Assembly: GCF_000819805.1 (NCBI RefSeq)
Contig: NZ_CDCE01000035.1
Coordinates: 131,047-195,046 of the forward strand
Source: Aeromonas diversa CDC 2478-85
GTDB lineage: Bacteria > Pseudomonadota > Gammaproteobacteria > Enterobacterales > Aeromonadaceae
Direction of reading: 5' to 3'
Length of the DNA: 64,000 nt
Shown: piece by piece, positions 1 through 10,820 of the stretch
Layout: each line of letters opens with the position of its first letter
How positions within the stretch are numbered: the first letter of the stretch is position 1
Notes under the pieces: model-generated
What the model was told of the DNA's origin: nothing
Database searches by the model: none
The model's input: only the letters and a program-made list of their open reading frames with translations
Program-made: the position numbers and the translations under genes

Positions 1-1
1 G

Positions 2-268
2 CGCATCACGGCCCGCTCTGTGCAGCTGCGTCTCGACCAGTGGGGCAACCGTCAGGCGCTGGATGCCCATGTCCATCCCCATAAACTGCGCCACAGCTTC
101 GCCACCCATATGCTGGAGTCCTCCGGCGATCTGCGGGCGGTACAGGAGCTGCTTGGTCACGCCAATCTGGCGACCACCCAGATCTATACCCATCTCGATT
201 TCCAGCATCTGGCCAAGGTGTATGACCAGGCCCATCCGCGCGCCAAGCGCAGCCAGGAGGACGAGTGA
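2..268 (+). CDS. xerC: Tyrosine recombinase XerC, C-terminal part
   Basis: This is the last 88 codons of a site-specific tyrosine recombinase cut by the window start. XerC acts with XerD at the dif site to resolve chromosome dimers at division. The visible part carries the C-terminal catalytic motifs: [11 protein letters not shown] (the HxxR box), LLGHANL (the second His) and IYTHL with the nucleophilic tyrosine. The stop overlaps the region just before yigB, which follows immediately, the same xerC-yigB order as in E. coli. XerC rather than XerD is inferred from this neighbour. Confidence 0.92.
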   Translation, partial: RITARSVQLRLDQWGNRQALDAHVHPHKLRHSFATHMLESSGDLRAVQELLGHANLATTQIYTHLDFQHLAKVYDQAHPRAKRSQEDE

Positions 269-279
269 CAGGAGTTTCC

Positions 280-984
280 ATGCGTTTTTACCGCCGCTGG
301 CAGCCGGTGCAAGCCATCACCTTCGATCTCGATGACACCCTCTATGACAACGGCCCGACCATGATGCGTGCCGAGGCCTGGCTGGTGGAGCATATGCGTA
401 GCCAGTATCTGGAGACCGCTATGCTGGATGCCGAGCGCTGGCGCGATATCAAGCGCAGCGTGCTGGCGCGCGAACCCGAGCTGGTCCATGACGTTAGCCT
501 CTGTCGGCGCCGTCAGCTGCAGGCCGGGTTGGAGCTGGGCGGCATGGCGGCCGAAGCGGCCCAGCGAGAGGCGCAGAAGGTGTTCACGCTCTTCACCGCC
601 TTGCGCTCCGAGGTGGAGGTGACAGAAGAGACGCACGTCCTGCTCTCCAGGCTGGCCGAGCGCTACCCTCTAGTCGCCGTCACCAACGGCAATCTGGACA
701 TGGAGTGGGCGGGGTTGGCGGGTTACTTTCGCTACGTCCACAAGGCCGGTGACGGGCGGCGCATGAAGCCACATCCGGATCTGTTCGCACTGGCGCTGGG
801 GGATCTTGGATTGCCGGCATCCCAGGTGCTGCACGTGGGGGATCACCCGGTCACCGATCTGCTGGGCGCGCGTCGCCACGGTTTGCGCACCGCCTGGCTC
901 AACGATCGCGGCTTGCCGCGTCCGGCCCAGCTACCCGACGTGGAGATCGCCCACCTGAGCGAGCTGGCCAATCTGCTGCTCTGA
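280..984 (+). CDS. yigB: HAD-family phosphatase YigB
   Basis: This HAD-superfamily hydrolase of 234 residues closely follows E. coli YigB (238 aa), one of the phosphatases that act on 5-amino-6-(5-phosphoribitylamino)uracil in riboflavin synthesis. Motif I is FDLDDTLYD (Asp16 and Asp18), motif II lies in VTNGN, the motif III lysine is in MKPHPD and motif IV is GDHPVTD. I chose ATG 280 because AGGAG lies six bases upstream. A GTG at 265 that overlaps the xerC stop would add five residues. It is probably cotranscribed with xerC. Unlike in E. coli, no uvrD follows; a convergent channel gene does. Confidence 0.9.
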   Translation: MRFYRRWQPVQAITFDLDDTLYDNGPTMMRAEAWLVEHMRSQYLETAMLDAERWRDIKRSVLAREPELVHDVSLCRRRQLQAGLELGGMAAEAAQREAQKVFTLFTALRSEVEVTEETHVLLSRLAERYPLVAVTNGNLDMEWAGLAGYFRYVHKAGDGRRMKPHPDLFALALGDLGLPASQVLHVGDHPVTDLLGARRHGLRTAWLNDRGLPRPAQLPDVEIAHLSELANLLL

Positions 985-985
985 G

Positions 986-2497
986 CTATTTCACCCCGAA
1001 AAGGCTGCGTAGCTTGTCGAAAAGATCCCTGCTCTGGGGAGGTGTCGGCTGGTTGGCTTCTCTGGCCAACAGGTCGGCCTGCTCCTGCTGCCGGCGTGTC
1101 AGCGCCTGGTAGAGGGGTTGCAGCATGCTCTCTCTGGCCACGAAGAGGGATTGGAACATGGCCTGGTTGATGCGATAGCTCTCTACCGTGCCAAGTGCCC
1201 GCACCGTGAAGGGGCTGGGCTCCCCGGTGAGCAGGCTCAGCTCGCCAAAAAAGTCCCCCGGACCCAGCCGCCCCAGTAACAGGGTTCGTCCCTCCTGCTC
1301 GATCAGCAGTTCAGCCTCTCCCTTGACCAGCACGAACAGCCATTGGGCCAGTTCCCCCTGAGCCAGCATGACATCGCCGTTGACGAAGGGGGCGAATTTA
1401 AGCTGATCGGCCAGTTGTAACAGTTCTTCTTCCTCCAGCATCGCAAACAGGGGGAGTTGCTGCAGCACCGCCATTCGCTCGGCCGTATGCCGTTTGTGGC
1501 GTGCATCCTGATGCTGCTTCTCCTTCGTCATGAAGACGTTGAAGATGGGAGGGGTGAGACGGCGGTCGTTACGGCGCAGGGCCGCATCGATCAGGGTCCG
1601 CACTATCGAGTCTGTGGGGTCATCGGCCGCCAGATCCGTTAACCAATAACGCACCGCATAGCGGGCGATGCCATTCTCCACGTTCATCAGCAGGCAATCG
1701 GGTTGTGGCCAGGGGGCCACGTTAGGCAGTCGGGTCTCACGCAGGGAGTGCTCGACCAGCGCGATGATTTGGGTGGGCAGGGTATCGAGGGAGAGATCGA
1801 ACCAGATCCAGCGGCGCCACTGCACCGGCAGACCGGTGCGCCGCCCCAGCACGGTAAAACGTTGTTTGAGCAGATGGCTGTTGGGGATCACCACGGTTTC
1901 CCAGTTACGGGTCTCTATGGTGGTGGCGCGCCAGTTGATCTGCACCACACGACCCTGCACCGAGTCCACCATCAGCCAGTCACCCAGGCTGATGGAATCG
2001 TCGAGCTGAATGGAGACGCCGGCCAACAGGTTTCCGAGGGTGTCTTGCATCGAGAAGGCGATGATGGCGGTCAGCACCGCCGAGGTCGTCACTATCTCGC
2101 CGAGGGAGAGGCCGGTGGCGTAGAGACGATAGAGTGCCCATCCCACATACGCCAGGGTCACCACTATGTCGGCAACGATCTGGGGTATGCGCATATGAAA
2201 GAGCGGGAGCAGGAGATGGAAGGTGAGTAAGCCCCAGACCCGGATCAAGATAAGACCCGCAGTGAGGGTCACCAGCTCGTGCAGCCACTTGTCGGGGAGA
2301 GGGAGGCGCAGCCAGGTCCCCTGCATCTGAACCAGCAGGGCCAGGGTTAGCACCAGCAGAGCCTGGCTGCAGGCCGACTTGAGGTCGCGCCGATGAGCCG
2401 GGTTACGCAGGGCATGAATAGCCATCAGCATCAGGGTGAAGAGGGTCCAGGCAGGGTGTTCCTGCAGCCAGACAAAGGCAGGCAGCAGCTCTCTCAT
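986..2497 (-). CDS. MscS-family channel with C-terminal cyclic-nucleotide-binding domain
   Basis: This 503-residue inner-membrane protein has four hydrophobic segments in the first 160 residues. An MscS pore/beta region follows (around residues 125-290; the pore helix includes FSMQDTLGNLLAG). A CNMP-binding fold sits near residues 345-470, with a phosphate-cassette-like stretch PGDFFGELSLLTGEP. Such MscS-CNB fusions are described as bacterial cyclic-nucleotide-gated channels, thought to open by ligand rather than by tension. The arginine that normally contacts the cyclic nucleotide is not obvious, since the cassette ends in EPSPFTV, so the ligand is uncertain. The start has GGAG five bases upstream. 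It is convergent with yigB, leaving a single base between the stops. Confidence 0.85.
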   Translation of the reverse strand: MRELLPAFVWLQEHPAWTLFTLMLMAIHALRNPAHRRDLKSACSQALLVLTLALLVQMQGTWLRLPLPDKWLHELVTLTAGLILIRVWGLLTFHLLLPLFHMRIPQIVADIVVTLAYVGWALYRLYATGLSLGEIVTTSAVLTAIIAFSMQDTLGNLLAGVSIQLDDSISLGDWLMVDSVQGRVVQINWRATTIETRNWETVVIPNSHLLKQRFTVLGRRTGLPVQWRRWIWFDLSLDTLPTQIIALVEHSLRETRLPNVAPWPQPDCLLMNVENGIARYAVRYWLTDLAADDPTDSIVRTLIDAALRRNDRRLTPPIFNVFMTKEKQHQDARHKRHTAERMAVLQQLPLFAMLEEEELLQLADQLKFAPFVNGDVMLAQGELAQWLFVLVKGEAELLIEQEGRTLLLGRLGPGDFFGELSLLTGEPSPFTVRALGTVESYRINQAMFQSLFVARESMLQPLYQALTRRQQEQADLLAREANQPTPPQSRDLFDKLRSLFGVK

Positions 2498-2603
2498 AGG
2501 AACTCCATCGTTTATTTGTGATCATAGTTCGACCCGGAAAGGGTGCACGAATGGAACAGATTCTTTATGCTGGCTGCCTGACGCCGCAGTAGGGAGAGAG
2601 AGG

Positions 2604-3007
2604 GTGCGTTACAGAGGATGGTGGCTGTTGCTGCTGGCGCTCGGGGGATGCGATCTGGCCCTGCAGCGATATCGTGTCGAGTTCGAGGACGGCTCCTGGC
2701 GCGAGATCTCTTTCCTGCCGTTTGCCGACGAGGCGCGCTGGCGTGAGGGATGCAAGAATGGCGAGGTGGTGAGCGATCTCACCATGCCGCTGGCATGGCA
2801 AGAGCGTAGCGACGGTGAGCGCGAGCTGCTGATCGGTGGCGAGCCGTTCGAGACTGACAATAGTGGTCTCTATCGCAGCAATGGCATCCTGTTTGGACAT
2901 ACCTCCGACTTCATTCAGCGTGGCTTGCACGGGCTGGAAGCGTGCCGTTCAGCCAACCACTCCCAGACCGGCAAATCATCCCAGTTCAATCTGGGGAGTT
3001 TCGGACG

Positions 3008-3011
<4 letters not shown>
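2604..3011 (+). CDS. Small predicted lipoprotein, unknown function
   Basis: This 135-residue protein has a short signal peptide ending in a lipobox (LALGGC, lipid-attached Cys16), so it is predicted to be an outer- or inner-membrane lipoprotein. The mature part is acidic and soluble, with no domain I recognise. I chose GTG 2604 because a purine-rich AGGGAGAGAG lies just upstream and it places the signal peptide at the N-terminus; the frame stays open further upstream without signal character. Its stop shares bases with the stop of the convergent glnG. It is divergent from the channel gene across 106 bp. Confidence 0.65.
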
Positions 3012-4417
<1,406 letters not shown>

Positions 4418-4425
4418 GGGGATCC

Positions 4426-5478
4426 TCACTTGCGAAGCGGCAGATGGATGGAGAATTCGGTGTGACCGGGCCAGCTGATGCACTCGATGCGCCCCCTGTG
4501 CTGGTCGATCAGGTTCTGGGCGATGGAGAGACCGAGCCCGGTGCCTCCCTCCTTGCCGGTCACCATGGGGTAGAAGAGGGTGTCGCGGATCGCCTCAGGG
4601 ATGCCGGGGCCGTTATCGATGATCTTGATCTCGGCCGCCAGTCGGTAGCGCTGGCCGTGGATGGTGACCTGGAAGGCGGTGCGGGTACGCAGGCGGATCT
4701 CGCCGTGCTGCCCCAACGCCTCGGCGGCATTGCGCACTATGTTGAGGAAGGCCTGCTGTAACTGATCCGGCTCCATCTCGAAGTCGGGAATGCTGGGGTC
4801 ATAATCCCGCTCGATGCGGATGCCGGGCGGGAGTTCCAGCTCCACCAGACGGCGCACCTGTTCCAGCACCGAGTGCACGTTGTGGACCTTGTGCTGACCG
4901 GGGCGCTGGGGGCCGAGCAGTCGATCCACCAAGGCGCGCAGGCGATCTGCCTGCTCGATGATGATGCCCGTGTATTCGCGCAGGGAAGGGTCGGGCAGCT
5001 CTCGCTGCAGCAGTTGGGCGGCGCCGCGCAGACCACCCAGGGGGTTCTTGATCTCGTGGGCCAGGCCGCGCACCAGCTCCTTGGCAGCCTGCTGCTGGGC
5101 GTGTTGCTGCAGCTCCTGGCTGATCCGTTTCTGCTGATCTATCTTGCGCAGCTCCACCAGCATCAGGCGCTGCTCATGGTCGGCCAGCGGGGTGGCGCTG
5201 AGTTCGACCAGGCGAGGCTCCCCCTCGACCACCAGGGTCACCTCGTTGTCGGTAAAGCCCTGCCCAGTGGTGAGCCCCCGGCGCAACCGCTGCAAATCGA
5301 GCGAGATGTGTTCGAGTAGCTGGGGAAACTCGATGCCGATGAGACGGCGCTCGCTTAAGGAGAGGAGTTGCTCGGCGGCCGGATTGACGTAGTGAATACA
5401 GAGCCGTTCATCGATCAGGATGACGGCGGTGAGCAAGTTGTCGAGTACGACCTGGGCTTGAGCGGAGCGGGTGGGCAC
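4426..5478 (-). CDS. glnL: Nitrogen sensor histidine kinase NtrB (GlnL)
   Basis: This cytoplasmic histidine kinase/phosphatase has 350 residues (E. coli 349). It controls NtrC according to PII state. It has an N-terminal PAS domain (about 10-115), the H-box [11 protein letters not shown] with the phosphorylated histidine, the N-box [10 protein letters not shown], the G1 box DNGPGIP and the G2 box [11 protein letters not shown] chose a GTG start at 5478 because AGGGAG sits six bases upstream and the length then matches the family. An ATG 14 codons upstream lies inside the NtrC operator and is unlikely. Transcription probably comes partly from glnA read-through and partly from its own promoter under the operator at 5503. 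Confidence 0.95.
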   Translation of the reverse strand: MPTRSAQAQVVLDNLLTAVILIDERLCIHYVNPAAEQLLSLSERRLIGIEFPQLLEHISLDLQRLRRGLTTGQGFTDNEVTLVVEGEPRLVELSATPLADHEQRLMLVELRKIDQQKRISQELQQHAQQQAAKELVRGLAHEIKNPLGGLRGAAQLLQRELPDPSLREYTGIIIEQADRLRALVDRLLGPQRPGQHKVHNVHSVLEQVRRLVELELPPGIRIERDYDPSIPDFEMEPDQLQQAFLNIVRNAAEALGQHGEIRLRTRTAFQVTIHGQRYRLAAEIKIIDNGPGIPEAIRDTLFYPMVTGKEGGTGLGLSIAQNLIDQHRGRIECISWPGHTEFSIHLPLRK

Positions 5479-5502
5479 GGGTTTCTCCCTGAAACGGTGC
5501 TT

Positions 5503-5519
5503 TGCACCATGTTGGTGCA
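5503..5519. promoter_or_regulatory. NtrC-binding palindrome upstream of glnL
   Basis: TGCACCATGTTGGTGCA is a perfect 7-3-7 inverted repeat and matches the NtrC consensus TGCACNNNNNGTGCA. It lies 24 bp upstream of the GTG start of glnL. In E. coli an NtrC site in the glnL promoter represses glnL-glnG transcription. The same negative autoregulation is the likely role here. Confidence 0.82.
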
Positions 5520-5547
5520 TTCAGTCTACCCGCTCCGGTGCACCGGG

Positions 5548-6111
5548 TCATCCCCCCTTGGCTTTCGGTTCGGGTTTGGGCTTGTTGTCCACCTTGGCGC
5601 GGTGCAGGTAGAAAGTCACAACAGGGGATTTAGCAAGGATCGTACCGTTCTCACCGACCACTTCGACCATGGCCTCATGAGCGCCGCGGTCCAGATTCTC
5701 CAACCTGAGGGCGAGGCTGTTCTTTACTTGGCCTGTGTGCTTGCCATCGAGTTTGAGCCTCATCTCGTACTGAGCGGGGGGCTGAGGGGTGATGGCCGCC
5801 TGAAACACCACGTTACCCGTGTTGTCCCGCAGGGTACTGCCCGCTTCCGGAGTGATGAGTGCAACCTGAAGTTCCTTCTTCTTGTCGGCCTGCTCTTTAC
5901 CCGTCAGGCGATCGTAGTCTGCGACCTGCACCATGTTGGGGCTGGGTCCGACCGAGGGGGCCACATCGAGATTGACGGGGCGGGCCTGCTTGCCGGGGGG
6001 GGCGCTGTCACTGTAGTGGATCACGCCGTTGGCATCGGTCCAGGTGTAGATCTGCGGCTCGGCGGCTGGCAGGGCCAGGGGTAGCAGCAGAAGCCAAAGT
6101 AATCTCCTCAT
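5548..6111 (-). CDS. DUF4124-domain secreted protein
   Basis: This 187-residue protein has a cleavable signal peptide (MRRLLWLLLLPLALPAAEP) followed by the DUF4124 signature (IYTWTDANGVIHYSD), a small fold found at the N-terminus of many envelope proteins of unknown function. Residues 75-170 look like an Ig/fibronectin-like beta domain, ending in a basic tail. It sits between glnA and glnL on the same strand, where E. coli has no gene. It is separated from glnA by a strong terminator and from glnL by 69 bp holding the NtrC site. Its product is periplasmic; a link to nitrogen metabolism is only suggested by position. Confidence 0.8.
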   Translation of the reverse strand: MRRLLWLLLLPLALPAAEPQIYTWTDANGVIHYSDSAPPGKQARPVNLDVAPSVGPSPNMVQVADYDRLTGKEQADKKKELQVALITPEAGSTLRDNTGNVVFQAAITPQPPAQYEMRLKLDGKHTGQVKNSLALRLENLDRGAHEAMVEVVGENGTILAKSPVVTFYLHRAKVDNKPKPEPKAKGG

Positions 6112-6161
6112 GGGGCCATCCTTGTGCTCGGGTTTTGTTCAAAGCCTATCAGATGTGCAAT

Positions 6162-6189
6162 AAAAAACCCGCCACGACGGGCGGGTTTT
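6162..6189 (-). terminator. glnA terminator
   Basis: A 10-bp GC-rich stem (6164-6173 with 6180-6189, six-base loop) is followed on the minus strand by a T run. It lies 17 bp past the glnA stop. Read-through would supply glnL-glnG transcription. Confidence 0.9.
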
Positions 6190-6205
6190 GCCAGCAAGCG
6201 GGTGT

Positions 6206-7615
6206 TTACAGGGAGTAGTAGAGCTCGAACTCGACCGGGTGCGGGGTCATGCGCACGCGATCCACGTCGGCCTGCTTAAGCTCCAGGTAGGCGTTGATGA
6301 AGTCGTCGCTGAACACGCCGCCGCGGGTCAGGAACTCGCGGTCTGCATCCAGTGCAGCCAGGGCCTCGTCCAGAGAGCCGGCCACGGTCGGGATCTCGGC
6401 CGCTTCTTCAGCCGGCAGATCGTACAGGTTCTTGTCCATGGCATCGCCCGGATGGATCCTGTTCATGATGCCGTCCAGACCGGCCATCAGCTGGGCTGCG
6501 AAGGCCAGATAGGGGTTGGCACAGGGATCCGGGAAGCGCACTTCGATACGACGACCTTTCGGGCTCGGCACTACCGGGATACGGATGGAGGCGGAACGGT
6601 TGCGGGCGGAGTAGGCCAGCATGACCGGTGCCTCGTAGCCCGGTACCAGACGCTTGTAGGAGTTGGTGGTCGGGTTGGTGAAGGCGTTCAGTGCCTTGGC
6701 GTGCTTGATGATACCGCCGATGTAGAACAGGGCAGTTTCGGACAGGCCGCCATACAGGTCACCGGCGAACAGGTTGACACCGTTCTTGGCCAGGGACTGG
6801 TGGCAGTGCATGCCGGAGCCGTTGTCACCGAACATGGGTTTCGGCATGAAGGTGACGGTTTTGTTGTAGGCGTGGGCCACGTTATGGATCACGTACTTCA
6901 GCACCTGCACTTCGTCAGCCTTCTTGGTCAGGGTGTTGAAGCGGGTGGCGATCTCGTTCTGGCCGGCGGTGGCCACTTCGTGGTGGTGCGCCTCCACAAC
7001 CTGACCCATCTCTTCCAGGATCAGACACATGGCGGCACGGATATCCTGAGAGGAGTCAACCGGAGCAACCGGGAAGTAACCCCCCTTGACCATGGGGCGG
7101 TGGCCCTTGTTGCCGTGCTCGTAGTCGGTACCCGAGTTCCATGCGGCTTCTTCGGACTCGATCTTCACGAAGGTGTGGCCCATGGTGGTGGAGAAGCGGA
7201 TATCGTCAAACATGAAGAATTCCGGCTCCGGCCCGAACAGGACGGTATCGGCGATGCCGCTGGACTTCAGGAAGTCCTCGGCGCGCTTGGCAATGGAGCG
7301 AGGGTCGCGGTCGTAACCCTGCATGGTTGCGGGCTCCAGCACGTCGCAGACGATGTTCAGGGTGGTCTCTTCGGTGAAGGGATCCAGCTTGGCGGTAGAG
7401 GCATCCGGCATCAGCACCATGTCAGACTCATTGATGCCCTTCCAGCCGCCGATGGAGGAGCCATCGAACATCTTGCCGTCTTCGAAGAAGTCTTCGTCGA
7501 CCTGGTGGGAAGGGATAGAGACATGCTGTTCCTTACCCTTGGTATCGGTAAAGCGCAGGTCGACAAACTTGACTTCGTGTTCCTTGATCAGGGCCAAAAC
7601 GTTCTGGGCTGACAT
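6206..7615 (-). CDS. glnA: Glutamine synthetase, type I
   Basis: GlnA makes glutamine from glutamate, ammonia and ATP as a cytoplasmic dodecamer. The 469-residue length equals the enterobacterial enzyme. The beta-grasp N-domain is followed by the catalytic domain with the metal- and ATP-binding signature around [16 protein letters not shown]. The adenylylation tyrosine sits in [11 protein letters not shown], so GlnE-type covalent control should apply. The ATG at 7615 has GGAGG upstream and matches the family N-terminus; an in-frame extension upstream would run through the sigma-54 promoter and is discarded. It is divergent from typA, as in E. coli. Confidence 0.98.
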   Translation of the reverse strand: MSAQNVLALIKEHEVKFVDLRFTDTKGKEQHVSIPSHQVDEDFFEDGKMFDGSSIGGWKGINESDMVLMPDASTAKLDPFTEETTLNIVCDVLEPATMQGYDRDPRSIAKRAEDFLKSSGIADTVLFGPEPEFFMFDDIRFSTTMGHTFVKIESEEAAWNSGTDYEHGNKGHRPMVKGGYFPVAPVDSSQDIRAAMCLILEEMGQVVEAHHHEVATAGQNEIATRFNTLTKKADEVQVLKYVIHNVAHAYNKTVTFMPKPMFGDNGSGMHCHQSLAKNGVNLFAGDLYGGLSETALFYIGGIIKHAKALNAFTNPTTNSYKRLVPGYEAPVMLAYSARNRSASIRIPVVPSPKGRRIEVRFPDPCANPYLAFAAQLMAGLDGIMNRIHPGDAMDKNLYDLPAEEAAEIPTVAGSLDEALAALDADREFLTRGGVFSDDFINAYLELKQADVDRVRMTPHPVEFELYYSL

Positions 7616-7672
7616 CGTGCGTAACCTCCGGTGTTTGAAACGGGTGCGGGTGAGAGCTTCTTCCGACAAACT

Positions 7673-7690
7673 AAGCGAGTATCGTGCCAA
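7673..7690 (-). promoter_or_regulatory. Sigma-54 promoter of glnA
   Basis: On the minus strand the sequence reads TTGGCACGATACTCGCTT: a -24 element TGGCAC and a -12 element with the invariant GC, at the right spacing. It closely matches my recollection of the E. coli glnAp2 promoter. Start of transcription is expected near 7663, about 48 bases upstream of the start codon. The rest of the 348-bp glnA-typA gap holds the NtrC sites and the typA upstream region. Confidence 0.8.
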
Positions 7691-7763
7691 CTCTGTGACA
7701 CCTTGATTTCAGTGCCTCAGGGTAGGGCATACCTGCTTCTTAATGGCGCAGTGGTGCAGGTTT

Positions 7764-7780
7764 TGCACCAAAATGATGCG
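7764..7780. promoter_or_regulatory. NtrC enhancer site, promoter-proximal
   Basis: TGCACCAAAATGATGCG has one perfect half-site (TGCACCA) and one with a single mismatch in its core. Its centre is about 109 bp upstream of the predicted glnA start point. In E. coli the NtrC sites lie near -108 and -140. Confidence 0.7.
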
Positions 7781-7784
7781 TTGA

Positions 7785-7801
7785 TGGATCATTATGGTGC
7801 G
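7785..7801. promoter_or_regulatory. NtrC enhancer site, distal
   Basis: TGGATCATTATGGTGCG has a good right half-site (TGGTGC) and a weak left one. It lies 21 bp, two helical turns, beyond the proximal site. It is weaker than the proximal site and may bind cooperatively with it. Confidence 0.5.
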
Positions 7802-7963
7802 CCTGATGACCGAGTGCTCCAAAAGAGTATCAGAGCAGGGAGCGGAGCAGGTTGCTTTGATCCTGATCGGTGACAGATGTCGAGGGACGAGCAATTCTGC
7901 TAGGAAGATCACAAACACAAGAGTACAATTACCGCCCAATTTTACCCGGTAATTGAGGCGAGA

Positions 7964-9784
7964 ATGTTAGAAAAGCTCCGCAATATTGCGATTATTGCGC
8001 ACGTTGACCACGGCAAGACCACCCTGGTTGATAAACTGCTGCAGCAGTCCGGCACCCTGGACCGTGGCAGTGAAGGCCAGGAACGAGTCATGGACTCCAA
8101 CGACCTGGAGCGTGAACGCGGCATTACCATTCTCGCCAAGAACACCGCGATCCGCTGGAACGACTACCGCATCAACATCGTCGACACCCCGGGTCACGCC
8201 GACTTCGGTGGCGAGGTAGAGCGCGTGCTCTCCATGGTTGACTCCGTACTGCTGCTGGTGGACGCCGTTGACGGCCCGATGCCGCAGACTCGCTTCGTGA
8301 CCCAGAAGGCGTTTGCCCATGGTCTGAAGCCGATCGTCGTGGTTAACAAGGTTGACCGTCCGGGTGCACGCCCTGACTGGGTTATCGATCAGGTATTCGA
8401 CCTGTTCGACAACCTGGGTGCCACCGACGAGCAGCTGGACTTCCCGATCGTCTACGCCTCCGCCCTGAACGGCATCGCCGGCATGGAGCCGGACGCCCTG
8501 GCCGACGACATGAGCCCGCTGTTCCAGGCCATCGTTGACAACGTCTCCGCCCCGGACGCCGATCCGGAAGGCGAGTTCCAGATGCAGATCTCCCAGCTGG
8601 ACTACAACTCCTACGTGGGCGTTATCGGTATCGGCCGCATCAAGCGCGGCAGCGTCAAGCCGAACATGCAGGTCACCATCGTCGGTCGTGACGGCAAGAC
8701 CCGCACCGGCAAGGTTGGTCAGGTCCTGGGTTACCTGGGTCTGCAGCGTACCGAGGCACTGAGCGCCCAAGCGGGCGACATCATCGCCATCACCGGTCTC
8801 GGCGAGCTGAAGATCTCCGACACCATCTGCTCCAACGCCGCCGTCGAGGCCATGAAGCCCCTGACCGTTGACGAGCCGACCGTGACCATGACCTTCCAGG
8901 TCAACACCTCCCCGTTCGCCGGCAAGGAAGGGAAGTTCGTCACCTCCCGTAACATCCGTGAGCGTCTGGATCAGGAGCTGGTGCACAACGTGGCACTGCG
9001 CGTCGAAGACACCGAAGATCCGGACAAGTTCCGCGTCTCCGGTCGTGGCGAACTGCACCTGGGCATCCTCATCGAGAACATGCGTCGCGAAGGTTACGAG
9101 CTGGCCGTATCCCGTCCGGAAGTAATCCTGCGCGAAGAGAACGGCGTCAAGATGGAACCCATCGAGACCCTGACCGTCGACATCGAAGAGCAGAACCAGG
9201 GCTCCGTGATGGAGAAGCTGGGTGAGCGTAAGGCCGAACTGCGTGACATGGTGCCGGACGGCAAGGGTCGCGTGCGTCTCGACTACGTCATTCCGGCCCG
9301 TGGCCTGATCGGCTTCCAGACCGAGTTCATGACCCTGACCTCCGGTACTGGCCTGCTCTATCACACCTTCGACCACTACGGCGAATTCCGTGGCGGCAGC
9401 ATCGGCCAGCGTCAGAACGGCGTGCTGATCTCCAACGCCACCGGTAAGGCACTGGGCTTCGCCCTGTTCAGCCTGCAGGATCGCGGCCGTCTGATGATCG
9501 GTCACGCCACCGAGGTGTACGAAGGCCAGGTGATCGGCATCCACACCCGCTCCAACGACCTGACTGTTAACTGCCTCAAGGGCAAGCAGCTGACCAACAT
9601 GCGTGCCTCCGGTACCGATGAGGCCATCGTGCTGACCCCGCCGGTCAAGATGACTCTGGAGCAAGCGCTCGAGTTCATCGATGACGACGAGCTGGTTGAA
9701 GTGACGCCGAAGAGCATCCGGGTTCGCAAGAAGCTGCTGACCGAGAACGATCGCAAGCGCGCCGGTCGTAACAAAGAAGATTAA
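7964..9784 (+). CDS. typA: Ribosome-associated GTPase TypA/BipA
   Basis: This 606-residue translational GTPase of the EF-G/LepA class acts on the ribosome in stress and cold adaptation and in 50S assembly. G-motifs are clear: AHVDHGKTT (P-loop), ERERGITI (switch I), DTPGHADF and [11 protein letters not shown]-like domains II, III and V follow, and the BipA-specific C-terminal domain begins near residue 480. The ATG at 7964 has GAGGCGAG just upstream. It stands alone between the divergent glnA and a strong terminator. Confidence 0.97.
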   Translation: MLEKLRNIAIIAHVDHGKTTLVDKLLQQSGTLDRGSEGQERVMDSNDLERERGITILAKNTAIRWNDYRINIVDTPGHADFGGEVERVLSMVDSVLLLVDAVDGPMPQTRFVTQKAFAHGLKPIVVVNKVDRPGARPDWVIDQVFDLFDNLGATDEQLDFPIVYASALNGIAGMEPDALADDMSPLFQAIVDNVSAPDADPEGEFQMQISQLDYNSYVGVIGIGRIKRGSVKPNMQVTIVGRDGKTRTGKVGQVLGYLGLQRTEALSAQAGDIIAITGLGELKISDTICSNAAVEAMKPLTVDEPTVTMTFQVNTSPFAGKEGKFVTSRNIRERLDQELVHNVALRVEDTEDPDKFRVSGRGELHLGILIENMRREGYELAVSRPEVILREENGVKMEPIETLTVDIEEQNQGSVMEKLGERKAELRDMVPDGKGRVRLDYVIPARGLIGFQTEFMTLTSGTGLLYHTFDHYGEFRGGSIGQRQNGVLISNATGKALGFALFSLQDRGRLMIGHATEVYEGQVIGIHTRSNDLTVNCLKGKQLTNMRASGTDEAIVLTPPVKMTLEQALEFIDDDELVEVTPKSIRVRKKLLTENDRKRAGRNKED

Positions 9785-9806
9785 TTCGCAGCCGTTGCGA
9801 GATAAG

Positions 9807-9836
9807 AAGGGGCCCCATGGGCCCCTTTCCTTTTTT
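9807..9836 (+). terminator. typA terminator
   Basis: A 9-bp GC stem (9807-9815 with 9819-9827) is followed by TTTCCTTTTTT, 22 bp past the typA stop. It is a standard intrinsic terminator. Confidence 0.88.
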
Positions 9837-9896
9837 GCCCCTGGCGCCCCCCTCTGCCACAATGGCGCCTTAGACCGTATCCAAGAGACACTAAGC

Positions 9897-10769
9897 ATGC
9901 CTGAGAGACTGAGTACTGCCGCCCGGGCCGGCCTGCTCTTCCTGCGCCGCGACGGGCGTCACTTCGCCGAGTTCGTCTGGGGGCGATTCCAACAAGATCG
10001 CCTGACCGTCACGGCCGGCTACCTTGCCTATGTGACTCTGCTCTCCCTGGTGCCCATGATAGCCGTGGTGTTCGGCATGATGTCGGCCTTTCCGGTGTTC
10101 CAGGGGGTCAAGCAGGCGCTCGAGCAGTTCGTCTACCACAACTTCGTGCCGACGGCCGGTGAACTGGTGCAGGAGTACATCAACGGCTTCGTGGCCAATG
10201 CCACCAACACCACGGCCGTAGGGATCGGCGCCCTGGTGTTCGTGGCCCTGATGCTGATATCGGCCATCGACAAGAACCTCAACTACATCTGGCGCACTCG
10301 CCAGGGGCGTCCACTCGGGCAGGCGTTTGCCATGTACTGGATGATCCTGACGCTCGGTCCCATCCTGATTGGCGCCAGCATCGCCGTGAGCTCCTACATC
10401 GTTTCACTGCGCCTCTTCTCCGAGGGGCATCTGTTTGGCCTGGGCTACTGGCTGCTGCGGGGGCTCCCCTTCCTGCTCTCGGTCTTCGCCTTCCTGCTGG
10501 TCTATACCGTCGTGCCCACCTGCAAGGTCCGGGTAAGACACGCCCTGATCGGCGCCGTGGTGGCCGCCTCCCTGTTTGAGCTGGCCAAGCGGGGCTTCGC
10601 CCTCTATATCACCAACTTCCCCTCCTATCAGGCCATCTATGGCGCATTGGCGACCGTGCCGATTCTGTTCGTCTGGGTCTACCTGAGCTGGTTGGTGGTG
10701 TTGTTAGGGGCTGAAGTGACGGCCTGCCTTGGGGAGTACCAGCGGCCAGCGCCCGAGGAGCTCGGCTAA
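9897..10769 (+). CDS. yihY: YihY/BrkB-family inner-membrane protein
   Basis: This polytopic inner-membrane protein has 290 residues, the same length as E. coli YihY. About six hydrophobic helices span residues 35-280, and a conserved region around [16 protein letters not shown] is typical of the family. It was once misnamed ribonuclease BN; the true function is unknown, with flippase-like or transport roles proposed. I chose ATG 9897, after the typA terminator, because the frame upstream encodes the terminator itself. It is convergent with uppP across a shared hairpin. Confidence 0.9.
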   Translation: MPERLSTAARAGLLFLRRDGRHFAEFVWGRFQQDRLTVTAGYLAYVTLLSLVPMIAVVFGMMSAFPVFQGVKQALEQFVYHNFVPTAGELVQEYINGFVANATNTTAVGIGALVFVALMLISAIDKNLNYIWRTRQGRPLGQAFAMYWMILTLGPILIGASIAVSSYIVSLRLFSEGHLFGLGYWLLRGLPFLLSVFAFLLVYTVVPTCKVRVRHALIGAVVAASLFELAKRGFALYITNFPSYQAIYGALATVPILFVWVYLSWLVVLLGAEVTACLGEYQRPAPEELG

Positions 10770-10784
10770 GAGAAGATAAAAGAG

Positions 10785-10813
10785 AGAGACCGGCCATAAG
10801 GCCGGTCTCTTTG
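10785..10813. terminator. Bidirectional terminator between yihY and uppP
   Basis: An 11-bp perfect stem (10785-10795 with 10800-10810, loop ATAA) is flanked by T-rich sequence on both strands. It can serve both convergent genes. Confidence 0.85.
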
Positions 10814-10820
10814 TATGGGG

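Noticed and set aside
6188..7612. 474-codon open frame antisense to glnA
   Set aside because: A shadow of strong codon bias in glnA, with no ribosome site and no family resemblance.
7967..9898. 643-codon open frame antisense to typA
   Set aside because: It is the mirror of a highly conserved gene in GC-rich DNA. The translation is His/Gln/Val-rich with no domain, and it covers a terminator.
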